From NCBI GenBank assembly GCA_022787425.1, contig JALFWB010000030.1, forward strand, positions 1 through 39,268: a stretch of 39,268 bases of DNA, in the 5' to 3' direction. The stretch comes from Akkermansia sp. (GTDB taxonomy: Bacteria > Verrucomicrobiota > Verrucomicrobiia > Verrucomicrobiales > Akkermansiaceae). Below the pieces are notes generated by a model, which saw only the letters and a list, made by a program, of their open reading frames with translations, did no database searches and was not told the DNA's origin. The position numbers were made by a program, and so were the translations under genes. The number at the start of each line of letters is the position of its first letter. Position 1 is the stretch's first letter. Shown in pieces: positions 1 through 8,290 of this stretch.

Positions 1-657
1 GCTTACCTTGAAAATTGCCTCGCCCGGCCGCCGCTCGCGCTTTCGTTTCCTACTCGCTCAAGCTCTTTCGGGCTTCCCCGTATCGGGGTGGCGAGAGTTT
101 ACTCCTTTTTCCCTCGAACGTCAAGCTTATTTTTGCAAAAAACGGCAAAAAAGTGAAGAAAAGGGCAAAAAAGGTGTAGAATTTGGGCAAATTTGGGATA
201 TTTGAGGCAAAAATGAGCGACAAAATGAGGAAAAGAGTCCAAAATAGGAGCAGATGGAATGAATTTGAAGGGTATGCAGGGCTTGAAAGGAGACTTCTCT
301 GCGCTATAATAAGAGAGAGGGTGTGATTTAAGGATGCGGAATCAACGGAAAGGACGGAAGGCGGAGCCATGCGGGGGAGGAATGAGGCTGCCAAGTTCTG
401 TGTTGGTAGGAAGGTGGTGGAATTGGTTTGAAATTGGGGTTTATGCGGGGGTAGTTACCGAATGCGGAAGTGATGAGTGGTGGTGAGGTGGTAGTTTTTT
501 GGACTGCAGGATTTTAAGAAGGATACGGAGACTGATTAGTGTGCTTGAAGCCGTGCAGACTGCGCGCTGCCGGGGTAGTAGGCTCCTTTATGTTTTCAAA
601 TCCCCGAAAATCCCTACAGATCGTCAGGCGTAGGTGAGTTCCTGCGCGAATTAAAGA
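1..657. other. Gene-free left-end stretch
   Basis: No convincing protein gene is visible. The first ~130 bases are GC-rich with short hairpins (a CCCCG/CGGGG pair near 76-90). Bases 130-260 are A-rich, and the rest is G/A-rich on the plus strand. A good sigma70-like promoter lies at 283-310. The only reading frame directly downstream of it is a 50-codon one at 334-486 (starts MRNQRKGRK, ends DEWW), which has no recognisable domain and a poorly placed AAGG touching the start codon. The first 130 bases loosely resemble, in inverted orientation, the ~90-bp repeat found at 37351 and 38936, but the match is weak. Confidence 0.5.
283..310 (+). promoter_or_regulatory. Orphan sigma70-like promoter
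   Basis: TTGAAA (283-288), 16-bp spacer, perfect TATAAT (305-310). Transcription would start near 317 and run rightward into gene-free DNA towards the hairpin at 658-683. No credible protein gene follows, so a small RNA or a short peptide is the likely product if the promoter is used. Confidence 0.5.
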
Positions 658-683
658 GCCTGCCGCAGTGAGGTGCGGCAGGC
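658..683 (-). terminator. Intrinsic terminator of the autotransporter gene
   Basis: Perfect 10-bp stem GCCTGCCGCA/TGCGGCAGGC with a 6-nt loop. On the minus strand it is followed by TCTTTAATT, 27 bp after the autotransporter stop codon. It may also stop rightward transcripts from the promoter at 283-310. The stem core recurs at 5411-5440 and 38429-38458. Confidence 0.8.
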
Positions 684-710
684 CCAGTGGCTTTCTCCCG
701 GTAGAGGGGA

Positions 711-3700
711 TCAGAAGTTGACGCGGTAGCCGATGGAACCGTTCACGCCGGTTTGGTCGGCACGGAAGTCGGCATTCACATCGAAGAAGATGGAACCCGC
801 ATCCTGCGAGATCGGGATGGTGAGGGTGGCACCTACCTCGGCACCGATGACGCCCTTCTCGTTGCTGCGGGTGCTGACCGTGGCGGTCGGCAGGGCGGCA
901 AGGGCGGTGTTCAGCTTGTTGTAGCGGTCGCCGAAGTCCAGCTTGAGCAGCGCGCGGGCCTCAAGGATGGAGGCTCGGTTGTACTCATTCTCACCCACGA
1001 TACTCTGGAGTCGGCCACCGAGGCCGAGGGAGAACTGCGTGAGGGATGCCGAGTCCGTGGTCAGGCAGGTGTCCGCCTTGCCGCCTTCGGTCGCGCTGTC
1101 CAGCGTGGTGTGGCTGAAGCTCATGTTGAACAGGGGCTGCACGCAGGTGGTCGCGTCTGCATTCAGGGCGAAGGTGCGGGCCACCTCATACAGGAAGCCG
1201 AACATCATGCCGTTCGTCTTGTAGGTGGTCTTGCCTGCGATGCCCGGGATCGTGCGCTCCAGATCGACGTCCGCGCGGCCGAGGGTTCCCACGAAGGTGT
1301 TGACCCAGGAACCGGTCGAGACGCGGGCGAAGAGCGAGACGTACTGGGTGTCTAAGTCGCCCTTGAGAACATCCTCCGCCTTACCCGTATAGTCGCCGAA
1401 GAGAGCGCTGACGGCCACACCGAGGGTGAGGTTCGGGTTCACATCGACATCCACGCCGACCGTGCCGCCCCAAGAAGAGACTTGGTAGCCGGAATCCGTA
1501 CTGCTCGCGCTGAGCTGGCTATAGCTGCCGTCTCCGCTGATCCAGCCGTTGATGTAGGGCATGTCCTCGTTCACCTCGCACTGGTTCACACCCATGGTGG
1601 TGGTGCGGTTGCGGATAGAGCGGAGTTGGCGCTGCACATCGTCGGCCACCGCCATACCCACTGCCGGCAGCGAGCTGCCCGCCAAGGCCGCGCCCAGGCG
1701 ATCCATTGCCGCCTCATTACCGGCTTTATTGTGGTCGTCCAGCAGATTGAGCACCTGCGCCAACTCACTGTCCGGGGTTTTCGTCTGCGGGTTCAGGCGG
1801 AACATAGCCTTACCTGCCAAGCCCAAGCCGGCAATGCCGTTAGGCGTTTGACCGTGAGCAGCATAGATACCGGTGTTGGCATCCGCCACGACGTTGATGG
1901 ATCCCTTCTCCACGCGGAAATTGGTGAAATACTTGTTCAGCCACTTACTCTCGCTCATATCGAAGGAGATATTCGTTGCCGAACTGTCTTGGGCATCGCT
2001 GAGCACAAAGAGCAGGATGTCCGTCTCCGGCCCGGCGGCGTTGTACTCGACGCCCATGTAATTCACCTCCTGTATCTTGAGGGTCACGTTGTTGAGGTTC
2101 AGGGCCGCCCCACTCGTGACAAGGGGCTTGTCTGCTTTGGTCGCATACAAATTTTCGTTCACCTCCTCAATCGAGACGGCGAATTCCAGCACACCGCGAT
2201 CCATGGACGATTCCCGCTCCAATGTGACGGTTGTCGGGGTCTGCGTACCACCATCCGCCACATTCAAGTTGCTCAGGTTCACGGAAACACCTTTGGAGTC
2301 TATGCCGCCCAGCACATTCGAAGCGCCCACAGCCGTATCCGTCAGCCCCGTCAACTTCACCGTACCGGCCGTGCCGATCACCGTCAGCTTCGCATCCGCC
2401 CGCAGCTCTTGAATCGCACCTTCACTCGCCGTACCCAGACGAACAATGCCATCATAGGACCCGGTAAAGCTGCCGCTCTTCTTCACCAAGATTCCGCTGC
2501 CGGCAACAAGAGTACCATCGCCGGACAGTTGCTTCATGATGATGTCCTCCCCGTTGCTCTCATCGTACCGCTGCATCTTCAGGGCAATTCCGTCCTGAAC
2601 GTTCAGCGCGACATTATCGAGAGTCACCCCATCGGCAACGCTGATCGTTTTATAGGTTGGGTCACCCGCCGCAGCCTTTGCGGGATCCTGCACCAGGATA
2701 ATGCCGTCCTGATTAGCTGCCATCTTGTTCAAGCCCGTGAGCATGATGAGCTTTTCGCCATTCAGAACCACACCGGTCGTGGCATCCGATGCCGCAGCGT
2801 TGGCGGGATTACCATCGATCGTCTCGCCGTACTTAAAAGTATCACTATTGACATAATAGAGCCCCTTCATGGCCTTGTCGCCCAAGATCTTCACACCGTT
2901 TTCAGCTGAAACGATTTCCGTATAAGGATTAGGATCTCCTGTGATATAGATTTCTGTAATTCCAGTTGCAGAAGCACCTGTTTCGTTTTTGATAATGATG
3001 AAGGTACCCTCTGCGTAACCGTTATCGGTTGGCGTCATTTCAGTCTCGCTCTGCGTCGGATCTCTATACACAACATCATCGGGTCCCCCAGGTGTTAAGT
3101 CATCCTTTGAGGTGAAGGTCAACTTGCCTCCATTCGCCCCATCCAGTGTAAACGTACCGGCGTTCTCGATGGTTGATCCTAGAGTCACTTCATCGGCTAC
3201 CGTCAGGTTGCCTCCTGCAAGAACAGAGAGCTTACCTACCGATGTAGAGCCGCTGACCAGTTCTACATTTTTTCCGCTCACCGCTATTTCACCTCTGCCA
3301 GAAATAGTACCCTCAACACTTAGAGAGTCGTTCTCATGCATCGTACTCAACGTCAATCTGTTGGTACCGATGTCAATAGGAATAGTCAATTCTGCTACAA
3401 TTCCTTTATAAGTTGTCCCAGTATCATCACTGGACTCAACTGTCTCAGAACCAACTTTTATCTCGGCATTGTGCCCCAATTTCAGTCCGACTCCCTCCAG
3501 TCTTCCCCCGGCAAGCCAGACATTTGTATCAGCAACATCACCGTCAATACCCAGAATACACGGCTTACTATTGGACTTCCAATGCCCCGAATAAACAGAA
3601 CCCTCCTCGATTTTCAGCCATCCACCACCGAATATGGTGGTATTGACAGCATTGAAGTTGCATTCACCCTTCTTTGTCAGAGTAAAGCCACCAAGATCGA

Positions 3701-5225
3701 TACTTGTTGCAGCATATCCTCCGGCAATCAAATAATAGTCAGATTCACTGGAGCCTGAAGCTACGGAATTAGCAGTCAGTGCCAGACCTTCAATTTGCTT
3801 GTGCTCGGCATTCGTTGCTGCACCGGTGTTTGTAAGCGTGCCACCATCCAATGTAACGGTGTATAAGGTATCATCCTTGCCATTAATATTCCAAGTGGAA
3901 CCTTTGCATACAGTCACATTAATTCCACTCATCACATTTGAGGTAGTCAGTTTAACCTCTCCCACATCAGGCCCAACGTAAACAGACTTGCCAGCTTTAA
4001 TCAGCAAATCAAGATCTCTCTCCGTCACAGAATCATAGATGAAATACGAATCCTGACACCCCCACGTTTGCGTTCCCTTCCAGACTACGGTTCCGCCACC
4101 TGTTGTAGCTGCTGCCTTCAGAGCAGCAATATCGGTATCCTCCAGGTTCTTAAGAAGACCGAAACCACTCCCTAATGTAGCATCACGCCCTGCCTGCTTA
4201 CTATCATCGAACTCCAACAAGGAATTCAAAACCGTAATCTCCGCTCCGGATTCAACAATCAGAGTTCCTTCGTTTGAGATCGGGCAGAATATATCCTGTC
4301 CACCGCTTTTTAACGTAAGAGTTGCACCATTAGTAACAGACAAAGGACTGTTATATGAATACAAATTCGTTACCTCTGCAGCAGCTGAAGAGAATTTCAG
4401 CACCCTATTAGCCCCCAGACTAGGCCAAACAGTTGCTGCTTGGAAACTATTCACGCTGACAGTATAGTTCCCATCATTTCCAGCCCTAAACTGCATCACT
4501 TCAACAGAACCCGCCCCGGTAAGTTTTGCACCTTGACGATCTCCGCTGGTATTGTCGCCGGTAAGGAAACTAATATCAGACACATAGAGTGTCGCCCCAG
4601 CCCCAACATCGACAGCATCTAATCCCCATGAACTGTGTATATATCCAAGAGGCACTGTTTCACCATCCTTGATATTCAGCCGACGCTCGTAATTGGCGCT
4701 GCCGCCGGCAAAATCAAAATTCAGAACACCTTCGACCCCACCAAGCGTAATAACATGAGAACCGTTGACATAAAACGTTGCAGGAGAGAGCACTTCCCCC
4801 TCCGTGAAGACTTTCACATCTGAGAGCTCCAAATTAGAGAAAGCTTTACCATTATTACCCTCAAAAAACAATGACTTACCATATGCAACGTTCAGCACGG
4901 AGATTGTCCCAGAGACAGAATCTCCCGGTACAATTTTTGTTACTGGAGTCGGATCCTCGGAGGAACCCGTATCGGCCTTGGTGGGATCAGTATTGAGGAA
5001 GGTATAAACACCTTGATCGAGATCGAATTTCGCATAGCCCTTCATTGCGGTTGAATCATTGATCCAAGTCTCAGGGACATTGATATAAAACACGCCGCCG
5101 GATTGGGCTGCAAATGCTGCAGCTCCGAGAGAGAGGAAGACGAAGGATGTTGTCACAGCAGAAGCCACGACAGAGAGACAAGCCAACAGGGCTGTACGGA
5201 GCCCCTTAGGTAAGTGTAATTTCAT
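711..5225 (-). CDS. Large autotransporter (type V secreted), beta-barrel C-terminus
   Basis: 1504 residues. The N-terminus is a long Sec signal (MKLHLPKGLRTALLACLS..., ending near AAAFAA, about residue 40). The passenger, roughly 40-1180, is rich in Gly, Thr, Ser, Val and Asn with repeated GGTL/GTLTN-like turns, as in the beta-helical autotransporter-associated repeats. Residues ~1220-1504 form an autotransporter barrel with alternating aromatic/hydrophobic strands and a C-terminal Phe (GYRVNF), the usual outer-membrane insertion signal. The passenger should be exported across the outer membrane through its own barrel; its ligand cannot be inferred. The gene is monocistronic, between its own promoter (5295-5323) and terminator (658-683). 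The N-terminal passenger half looks AT-richer than the barrel half, which suggests a variable passenger on a conserved barrel. Confidence 0.9.
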   Translation of the reverse strand: MKLHLPKGLRTALLACLSVVASAVTTSFVFLSLGAAAFAAQSGGVFYINVPETWINDSTAMKGYAKFDLDQGVYTFLNTDPTKADTGSSEDPTPVTKIVPGDSVSGTISVLNVAYGKSLFFEGNNGKAFSNLELSDVKVFTEGEVLSPATFYVNGSHVITLGGVEGVLNFDFAGGSANYERRLNIKDGETVPLGYIHSSWGLDAVDVGAGATLYVSDISFLTGDNTSGDRQGAKLTGAGSVEVMQFRAGNDGNYTVSVNSFQAATVWPSLGANRVLKFSSAAAEVTNLYSYNSPLSVTNGATLTLKSGGQDIFCPISNEGTLIVESGAEITVLNSLLEFDDSKQAGRDATLGSGFGLLKNLEDTDIAALKAAATTGGGTVVWKGTQTWGCQDSYFIYDSVTERDLDLLIKAGKSVYVGPDVGEVKLTTSNVMSGINVTVCKGSTWNINGKDDTLYTVTLDGGTLTNTGAATNAEHKQIEGLALTANSVASGSSESDYYLIAGGYAATSIDLGGFTLTKKGECNFNAVNTTIFGGGWLKIEEGSVYSGHWKSNSKPCILGIDGDVADTNVWLAGGRLEGVGLKLGHNAEIKVGSETVESSDDTGTTYKGIVAELTIPIDIGTNRLTLSTMHENDSLSVEGTISGRGEIAVSGKNVELVSGSTSVGKLSVLAGGNLTVADEVTLGSTIENAGTFTLDGANGGKLTFTSKDDLTPGGPDDVVYRDPTQSETEMTPTDNGYAEGTFIIIKNETGASATGITEIYITGDPNPYTEIVSAENGVKILGDKAMKGLYYVNSDTFKYGETIDGNPANAAASDATTGVVLNGEKLIMLTGLNKMAANQDGIILVQDPAKAAAGDPTYKTISVADGVTLDNVALNVQDGIALKMQRYDESNGEDIIMKQLSGDGTLVAGSGILVKKSGSFTGSYDGIVRLGTASEGAIQELRADAKLTVIGTAGTVKLTGLTDTAVGASNVLGGIDSKGVSVNLSNLNVADGGTQTPTTVTLERESSMDRGVLEFAVSIEEVNENLYATKADKPLVTSGAALNLNNVTLKIQEVNYMGVEYNAAGPETDILLFVLSDAQDSSATNISFDMSESKWLNKYFTNFRVEKGSINVVADANTGIYAAHGQTPNGIAGLGLAGKAMFRLNPQTKTPDSELAQVLNLLDDHNKAGNEAAMDRLGAALAGSSLPAVGMAVADDVQRQLRSIRNRTTTMGVNQCEVNEDMPYINGWISGDGSYSQLSASSTDSGYQVSSWGGTVGVDVDVNPNLTLGVAVSALFGDYTGKAEDVLKGDLDTQYVSLFARVSTGSWVNTFVGTLGRADVDLERTIPGIAGKTTYKTNGMMFGFLYEVARTFALNADATTCVQPLFNMSFSHTTLDSATEGGKADTCLTTDSASLTQFSLGLGGRLQSIVGENEYNRASILEARALLKLDFGDRYNKLNTALAALPTATVSTRSNEKGVIGAEVGATLTIPISQDAGSIFFDVNADFRADQTGVNGSIGYRVNF

Positions 5226-5294
5226 GATGAGAAAGATGAGATTGAGAGCTACAGCTCAGAGTGGGAGAGCAAATCCATTTCTGAGCTCACGCTA

Positions 5295-5323
5295 AGGATA
5301 GCTCATTTTCTGCGAGGACGCAA
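5295..5323 (-). promoter_or_regulatory. Promoter of the autotransporter gene
   Basis: On the minus strand: TTGCGT (5323-5318), 17-bp spacer, TATCCT (5300-5295). This predicts a 5' leader of ~63 nt. The leader contains a short inverted repeat GAGCT-AC-AGCTC (5247-5258) that could be an operator or a hairpin. The TATCCT -10 is the same as at rpoA and rplM. Confidence 0.65.
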
Positions 5324-5410
5324 GCAAAAAAAGGGGGATGGGTGTAAATTTTCGGGTAGAAGGGGGAAGAAAAGCAGGGGAAAGGGCGCAGAAAGCGGTG
5401 GAAAAGAGCA

Positions 5411-5440
5411 GGCCTGCCGCTTGTGGAGGAGCGGCAGGCC
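5411..5440 (-). terminator. Intrinsic terminator of greA
   Basis: Perfect 11-bp stem GGCCTGCCGCT/AGCGGCAGGCC with an 8-nt loop, followed on the minus strand by TGCTCTTTTCC. It lies ~25 bp past the greA stop codon and has the same stem core as the terminator at 658-683. Confidence 0.75.
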
Positions 5441-5464
5441 CGGAAAGAAAACGGAGGGGGAAGA

Positions 5465-7414
5465 TCAGGCAGGGATCTCGCCGTCCGGGAAAATAAGTTC
5501 CTTGGGAGCGGGGTTGATGGCCTTGATGGTCATCTTGATTTGCTCGCCGCCCACCTCGATGGGGAGGCGGAGGGTATCACCGACGCTATGGCCGAGGAGT
5601 TTAGCACCGAGCTTGGAGCTGTAGGAGACGATACGCTCCTCCGGGACGGAGTCCCAAGCACCGAGGATGGTGTAAACGACCTCCTGACCGGCATCGGTCA
5701 GGAAAGTAACGGCGGTACCCATGGCAGTCTTTTCGCAGGAGACGCCGGAGAAATCGGTCGGCTCGGCCATCGCCAGGAGGCGGGAGAGCTCCTCCGAGCG
5801 GCGCATGAGCACCTGGCGGGTAGCCTTGGCGTCCTGGTAACCGCCGTTCTCACGCAAGTCACCCTCTGCGCGGGTAACCTCCAGATCGTGCTTATTCTTG
5901 GGAATACGCACATTGACGATATCATCGTACTCCGCCTTACGAATAGCGAAGGAACGGAGAGAGACGTAAAGGTTCTGCTTCTCCTTGTGCTTGGTGCGGG
6001 AGAGAACGATCTCCTGCAGGCTAGGATGCACCTTCATCATGTTAGCCATGAGGAGGTTACGGTCCAAGTCGGCGAGCACGGAAGAATCGTAGAGCGACTT
6101 TGCGAAGGGGCGGGCCTCCTGCTCCGAGATACCGGAGACAAGATCCGGTGCGAGCGACTGATCCTCCACGAGCAGGTTACGGAGACGCAGGGCGCGGTTG
6201 GGGCCGCCCTCCGCGCTGTCCCGCTCAATAGCGGAAATGATGGCGGCGCCGAAAGGCATCTTGGCGGCATCGACAACCTCCTTGGCCTGACCATTACGCT
6301 CCTTGCAGAGCCAGATGAGCACATCCGGCCCGAGGCTCTGGCGCGAGATACCATTGAGGATATCGGTAAAGAGCTGCTCCTTGGCCCCCTTAGCAATGAT
6401 GAACTCCGCAGCGGTCGATGTCACCTTGGGACCACCGAAGAGGAAGATATTGGTTGCATAGGCCAGCCAAGCATCACCGAGGGCCTCCGGCAGGGCCTCC
6501 AGCACCTTCTCTTGGCGCGCGGAAGAAAGCTCCCCGATGTAAGCCACCATCTGCTCGGAGGAAATGCTCTTGAGGCGATCCGCCAAGGTGGTGAAACGGG
6601 TCATGCCCTCGGCCTCGAGAGCGGCATCGAGCTCCGCGCGATGCTCCCCCTCCTTACCGGCGACAAAGCTCATGACGTTATCGCGAATGATGATGAGCTC
6701 AAGCACATGCTGCGGCTCCGTGCGGTCCTTCTCGATATCCTCCTCCATGAGGCGGACGAGCTTAGCCACCACATCGAAATGGCCGCAAAGGATCTCCGGG
6801 CGAGCCTGGGAGTCCAGAACGCGGACGCACTCCTGCAGCGAAACGGCCGCCGAGTAATCTGCGAGCAAGGCCTCCTGAGCGGAAGCAGCCTTGCGCAGCA
6901 CGATGGCCTCCCCGCGCGTGGTCGGAAGGCGGAAACCGGGGTCATTGCGCATAGCCTCGCGGGCGCGCTCCCACCAGCTCTTCCAATCCTCCTCCGGGAT
7001 GACGCGACCGGAAAGGAAGCGCTCCAAGTCCTCCGGCAGCATAGGCAGCACCTCATCGATTCCCTCACGGAGCGAGAGGTTGGACTCCAGCACTTGGCGG
7101 ATGAAGTCCAGCATTGTCTCCTTATCGGCTGCTCGGCGGCTGCAAAGCTCCGGATTTTCGAAGCAAGTGACGAGGAAATGCCCGTTCGGGATCGGAGTCA
7201 ACTGATTGAATGCGAGCTTGAGCCCCAAGACATGGCCGGGGTTCTTCTCAAAATCTATCTTGATCTTCTGCTTGGGGAGAGACCAAGCGAGCACCTTGCC
7301 CACGCCCCACTCTTGGTGGAGCACATAATGGCCGGGAGAGAATTTGTCGAGACGTTCCGCAAAATCTGCGGGCAGTTTACCTGCGCTTACGAGTTTGACA
7401 ATATCGGCATGCAT
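5465..7414 (-). CDS. greA: Long GreA/GreB-family transcription elongation factor
   Basis: 649 residues; the classical GreA is ~158. The last ~165 residues carry the Gre module. The coiled-coil tip motif GDLRENGGYQDAK (518-530) keeps the acidic pair (D519, E522) that Gre factors insert into the RNA polymerase secondary channel to stimulate cleavage of backtracked RNA. The FKBP-like C-terminal domain follows to the end. Residues ~25-80 (SPGHYVLHQEWGVGKV...) look like a small beta-barrel of the KOW/CarD-like sort. Residues ~90-480 look mostly helical and are not recognised. Long GreA proteins of this layout are known in Chlamydia, so this is probably a PVC lineage trait rather than a chance fusion. 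The ATG at 7414 fits the promoter at 7426-7453. Monocistronic. Confidence 0.85.
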   Translation of the reverse strand: MHADIVKLVSAGKLPADFAERLDKFSPGHYVLHQEWGVGKVLAWSLPKQKIKIDFEKNPGHVLGLKLAFNQLTPIPNGHFLVTCFENPELCSRRAADKETMLDFIRQVLESNLSLREGIDEVLPMLPEDLERFLSGRVIPEEDWKSWWERAREAMRNDPGFRLPTTRGEAIVLRKAASAQEALLADYSAAVSLQECVRVLDSQARPEILCGHFDVVAKLVRLMEEDIEKDRTEPQHVLELIIIRDNVMSFVAGKEGEHRAELDAALEAEGMTRFTTLADRLKSISSEQMVAYIGELSSARQEKVLEALPEALGDAWLAYATNIFLFGGPKVTSTAAEFIIAKGAKEQLFTDILNGISRQSLGPDVLIWLCKERNGQAKEVVDAAKMPFGAAIISAIERDSAEGGPNRALRLRNLLVEDQSLAPDLVSGISEQEARPFAKSLYDSSVLADLDRNLLMANMMKVHPSLQEIVLSRTKHKEKQNLYVSLRSFAIRKAEYDDIVNVRIPKNKHDLEVTRAEGDLRENGGYQDAKATRQVLMRRSEELSRLLAMAEPTDFSGVSCEKTAMGTAVTFLTDAGQEVVYTILGAWDSVPEERIVSYSSKLGAKLLGHSVGDTLRLPIEVGGEQIKMTIKAINPAPKELIFPDGEIPA

Positions 7415-7425
7415 ACGTGAAATTC

Positions 7426-7453
7426 ATATTACCACACGATTTGTCAAGGTCAA
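7426..7453 (-). promoter_or_regulatory. Promoter of greA
   Basis: On the minus strand: TTGACC (7453-7448), 16-bp spacer, TAATAT (7431-7426). Only 11 bp separate the -10 from the ATG at 7414, so the leader would be only a few nucleotides long. Confidence 0.6.
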
Positions 7454-7484
7454 CCCCCGACATGGATTTTTTTGAAAAAAAGTT

Positions 7485-8048
7485 TCAATTAAGGCACCGA
7501 ATCGGCTCCATCCAGTCCCAAGGGCGGTGAAAATCGGGCTTGGGACCCTGCATGGGAGCGGTTGTCAGGAAGATTTGCTCCGGCGACTCCAAGATGGCAG
7601 CGACCGCCAAGCGGCAGGAAGCGAGCGGAAGGCCGATACCCTCCAGAAACGCGAGCGGCACACGCGCCTGCGCATCCCATCCCTGCGCCCCGAACACCCC
7701 CGATGCCCGGCAGAAATCCGGTGCCGGCTGAGCAGGCAGGGCCTCACGCGGACCGGAGAAAAGGCAGGCCCACCAAGCCCCGCGAGGCGAAAGATTGAAC
7801 TCTATGTACCGGTCTGCCGCGGGAGAAGCCACATAGAACTCCGCCACATCCCGGTGCCATAGATTCTCCGCAAACAACCCCGCCCCGGCCTCAGCGGACA
7901 AAGAAGCCGCAGCCCGCCCGGCACGGAAGACGAGCTCCCCGCCCTCAACAGAGAACGAGAATGAGAAAGGAGGCTCCACGGCCCGCCCGAACCACTCCCG
8001 GTCCAGCAACTGCGGACGCGGCTTCCCGGCATAGATACAGCACTGCAT
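7485..8048 (-). CDS. CBM9/DOMON-like carbohydrate-binding-fold protein
   Basis: 187 residues from the ATG at 8048 (MQCCIYAGKPRPQ...). The pattern LWHRDVAEFYVA, then YIEFNLSPRGAWWACLF, then the C-terminal KPDFHRPWDW resembles the family-9 carbohydrate-binding/DOMON-like fold often annotated in Bacteroidetes and Verrucomicrobia. In that family the 'dFHrP' motif near the end is characteristic. No signal peptide is visible, so the protein appears cytoplasmic, unlike most secreted members. The frame stays open upstream to 8276, but that part has no domain character and overlaps the rpoA promoter. The promoter at 8054-8081 favours 8048 as the start. Divergent from rpoA. The molecular role is unknown. 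Confidence 0.6.
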   Translation of the reverse strand: MQCCIYAGKPRPQLLDREWFGRAVEPPFSFSFSVEGGELVFRAGRAAASLSAEAGAGLFAENLWHRDVAEFYVASPAADRYIEFNLSPRGAWWACLFSGPREALPAQPAPDFCRASGVFGAQGWDAQARVPLAFLEGIGLPLASCRLAVAAILESPEQIFLTTAPMQGPKPDFHRPWDWMEPIRCLN

Positions 8049-8053
8049 GCCCC

Positions 8054-8081
8054 ATTCTAGCACATGCACCAAAGAATTCAA
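8054..8081 (-). promoter_or_regulatory. Promoter giving a leaderless transcript for the CBM9-like gene
   Basis: On the minus strand: TTGAAT (8081-8076), 16-bp spacer, TAGAAT (8059-8054). Only 5 nt separate the -10 from the ATG at 8048, so the start site should fall at or next to the start codon. Confidence 0.55.
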
Positions 8082-8166
8082 GCCAAAAGCAGAGGACAAA
8101 AAACCCGGCAAACTTCCCGATATAAGGCGATTATAGAAAAAAGTGTGCCATCTTGCAAAAAAAGGC

Positions 8167-8195
8167 TTGCAAATCAGCCGGTAAACGTGTATCCT
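8167..8195 (+). promoter_or_regulatory. Promoter of rpoA-rplQ
   Basis: TTGCAA (8167-8172), 17-bp spacer, TATCCT (8190-8195). This predicts a leader of ~90 nt before the rpoA ATG. Confidence 0.7.
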
Positions 8196-8290
8196 GCCCC
8201 GGCGCGGGTTTACCAATCGGCCGTCGGTCCTCCATTTCCACAGAAGCAGAGCCCGCATGGAGGGAAACCCGGTCATCCATCATCATCACC

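Noticed and set aside
50..394. 114-codon minus-strand frame at the left end
   Set aside because: Low-complexity Phe/Leu run from A-rich DNA; crosses the orphan promoter; no signal or domain pattern that holds together.
317..657. RNase P RNA or tmRNA in the left gene-free stretch
   Set aside because: I looked for the conserved GAGGAAAGTCC core and the tmRNA ends and did not find them.
5423..7420. Long plus-strand reading frame opposite greA
   Set aside because: It mirrors the real gene's codon structure in GC-rich DNA, has no domain character, and greA on the other strand has clear motifs.
8049..8276. N-terminal extension of the CBM9-like protein to 8276
   Set aside because: The added residues have no domain character and lie over both divergent promoters; the promoter at 8054-8081 supports the 8048 start.
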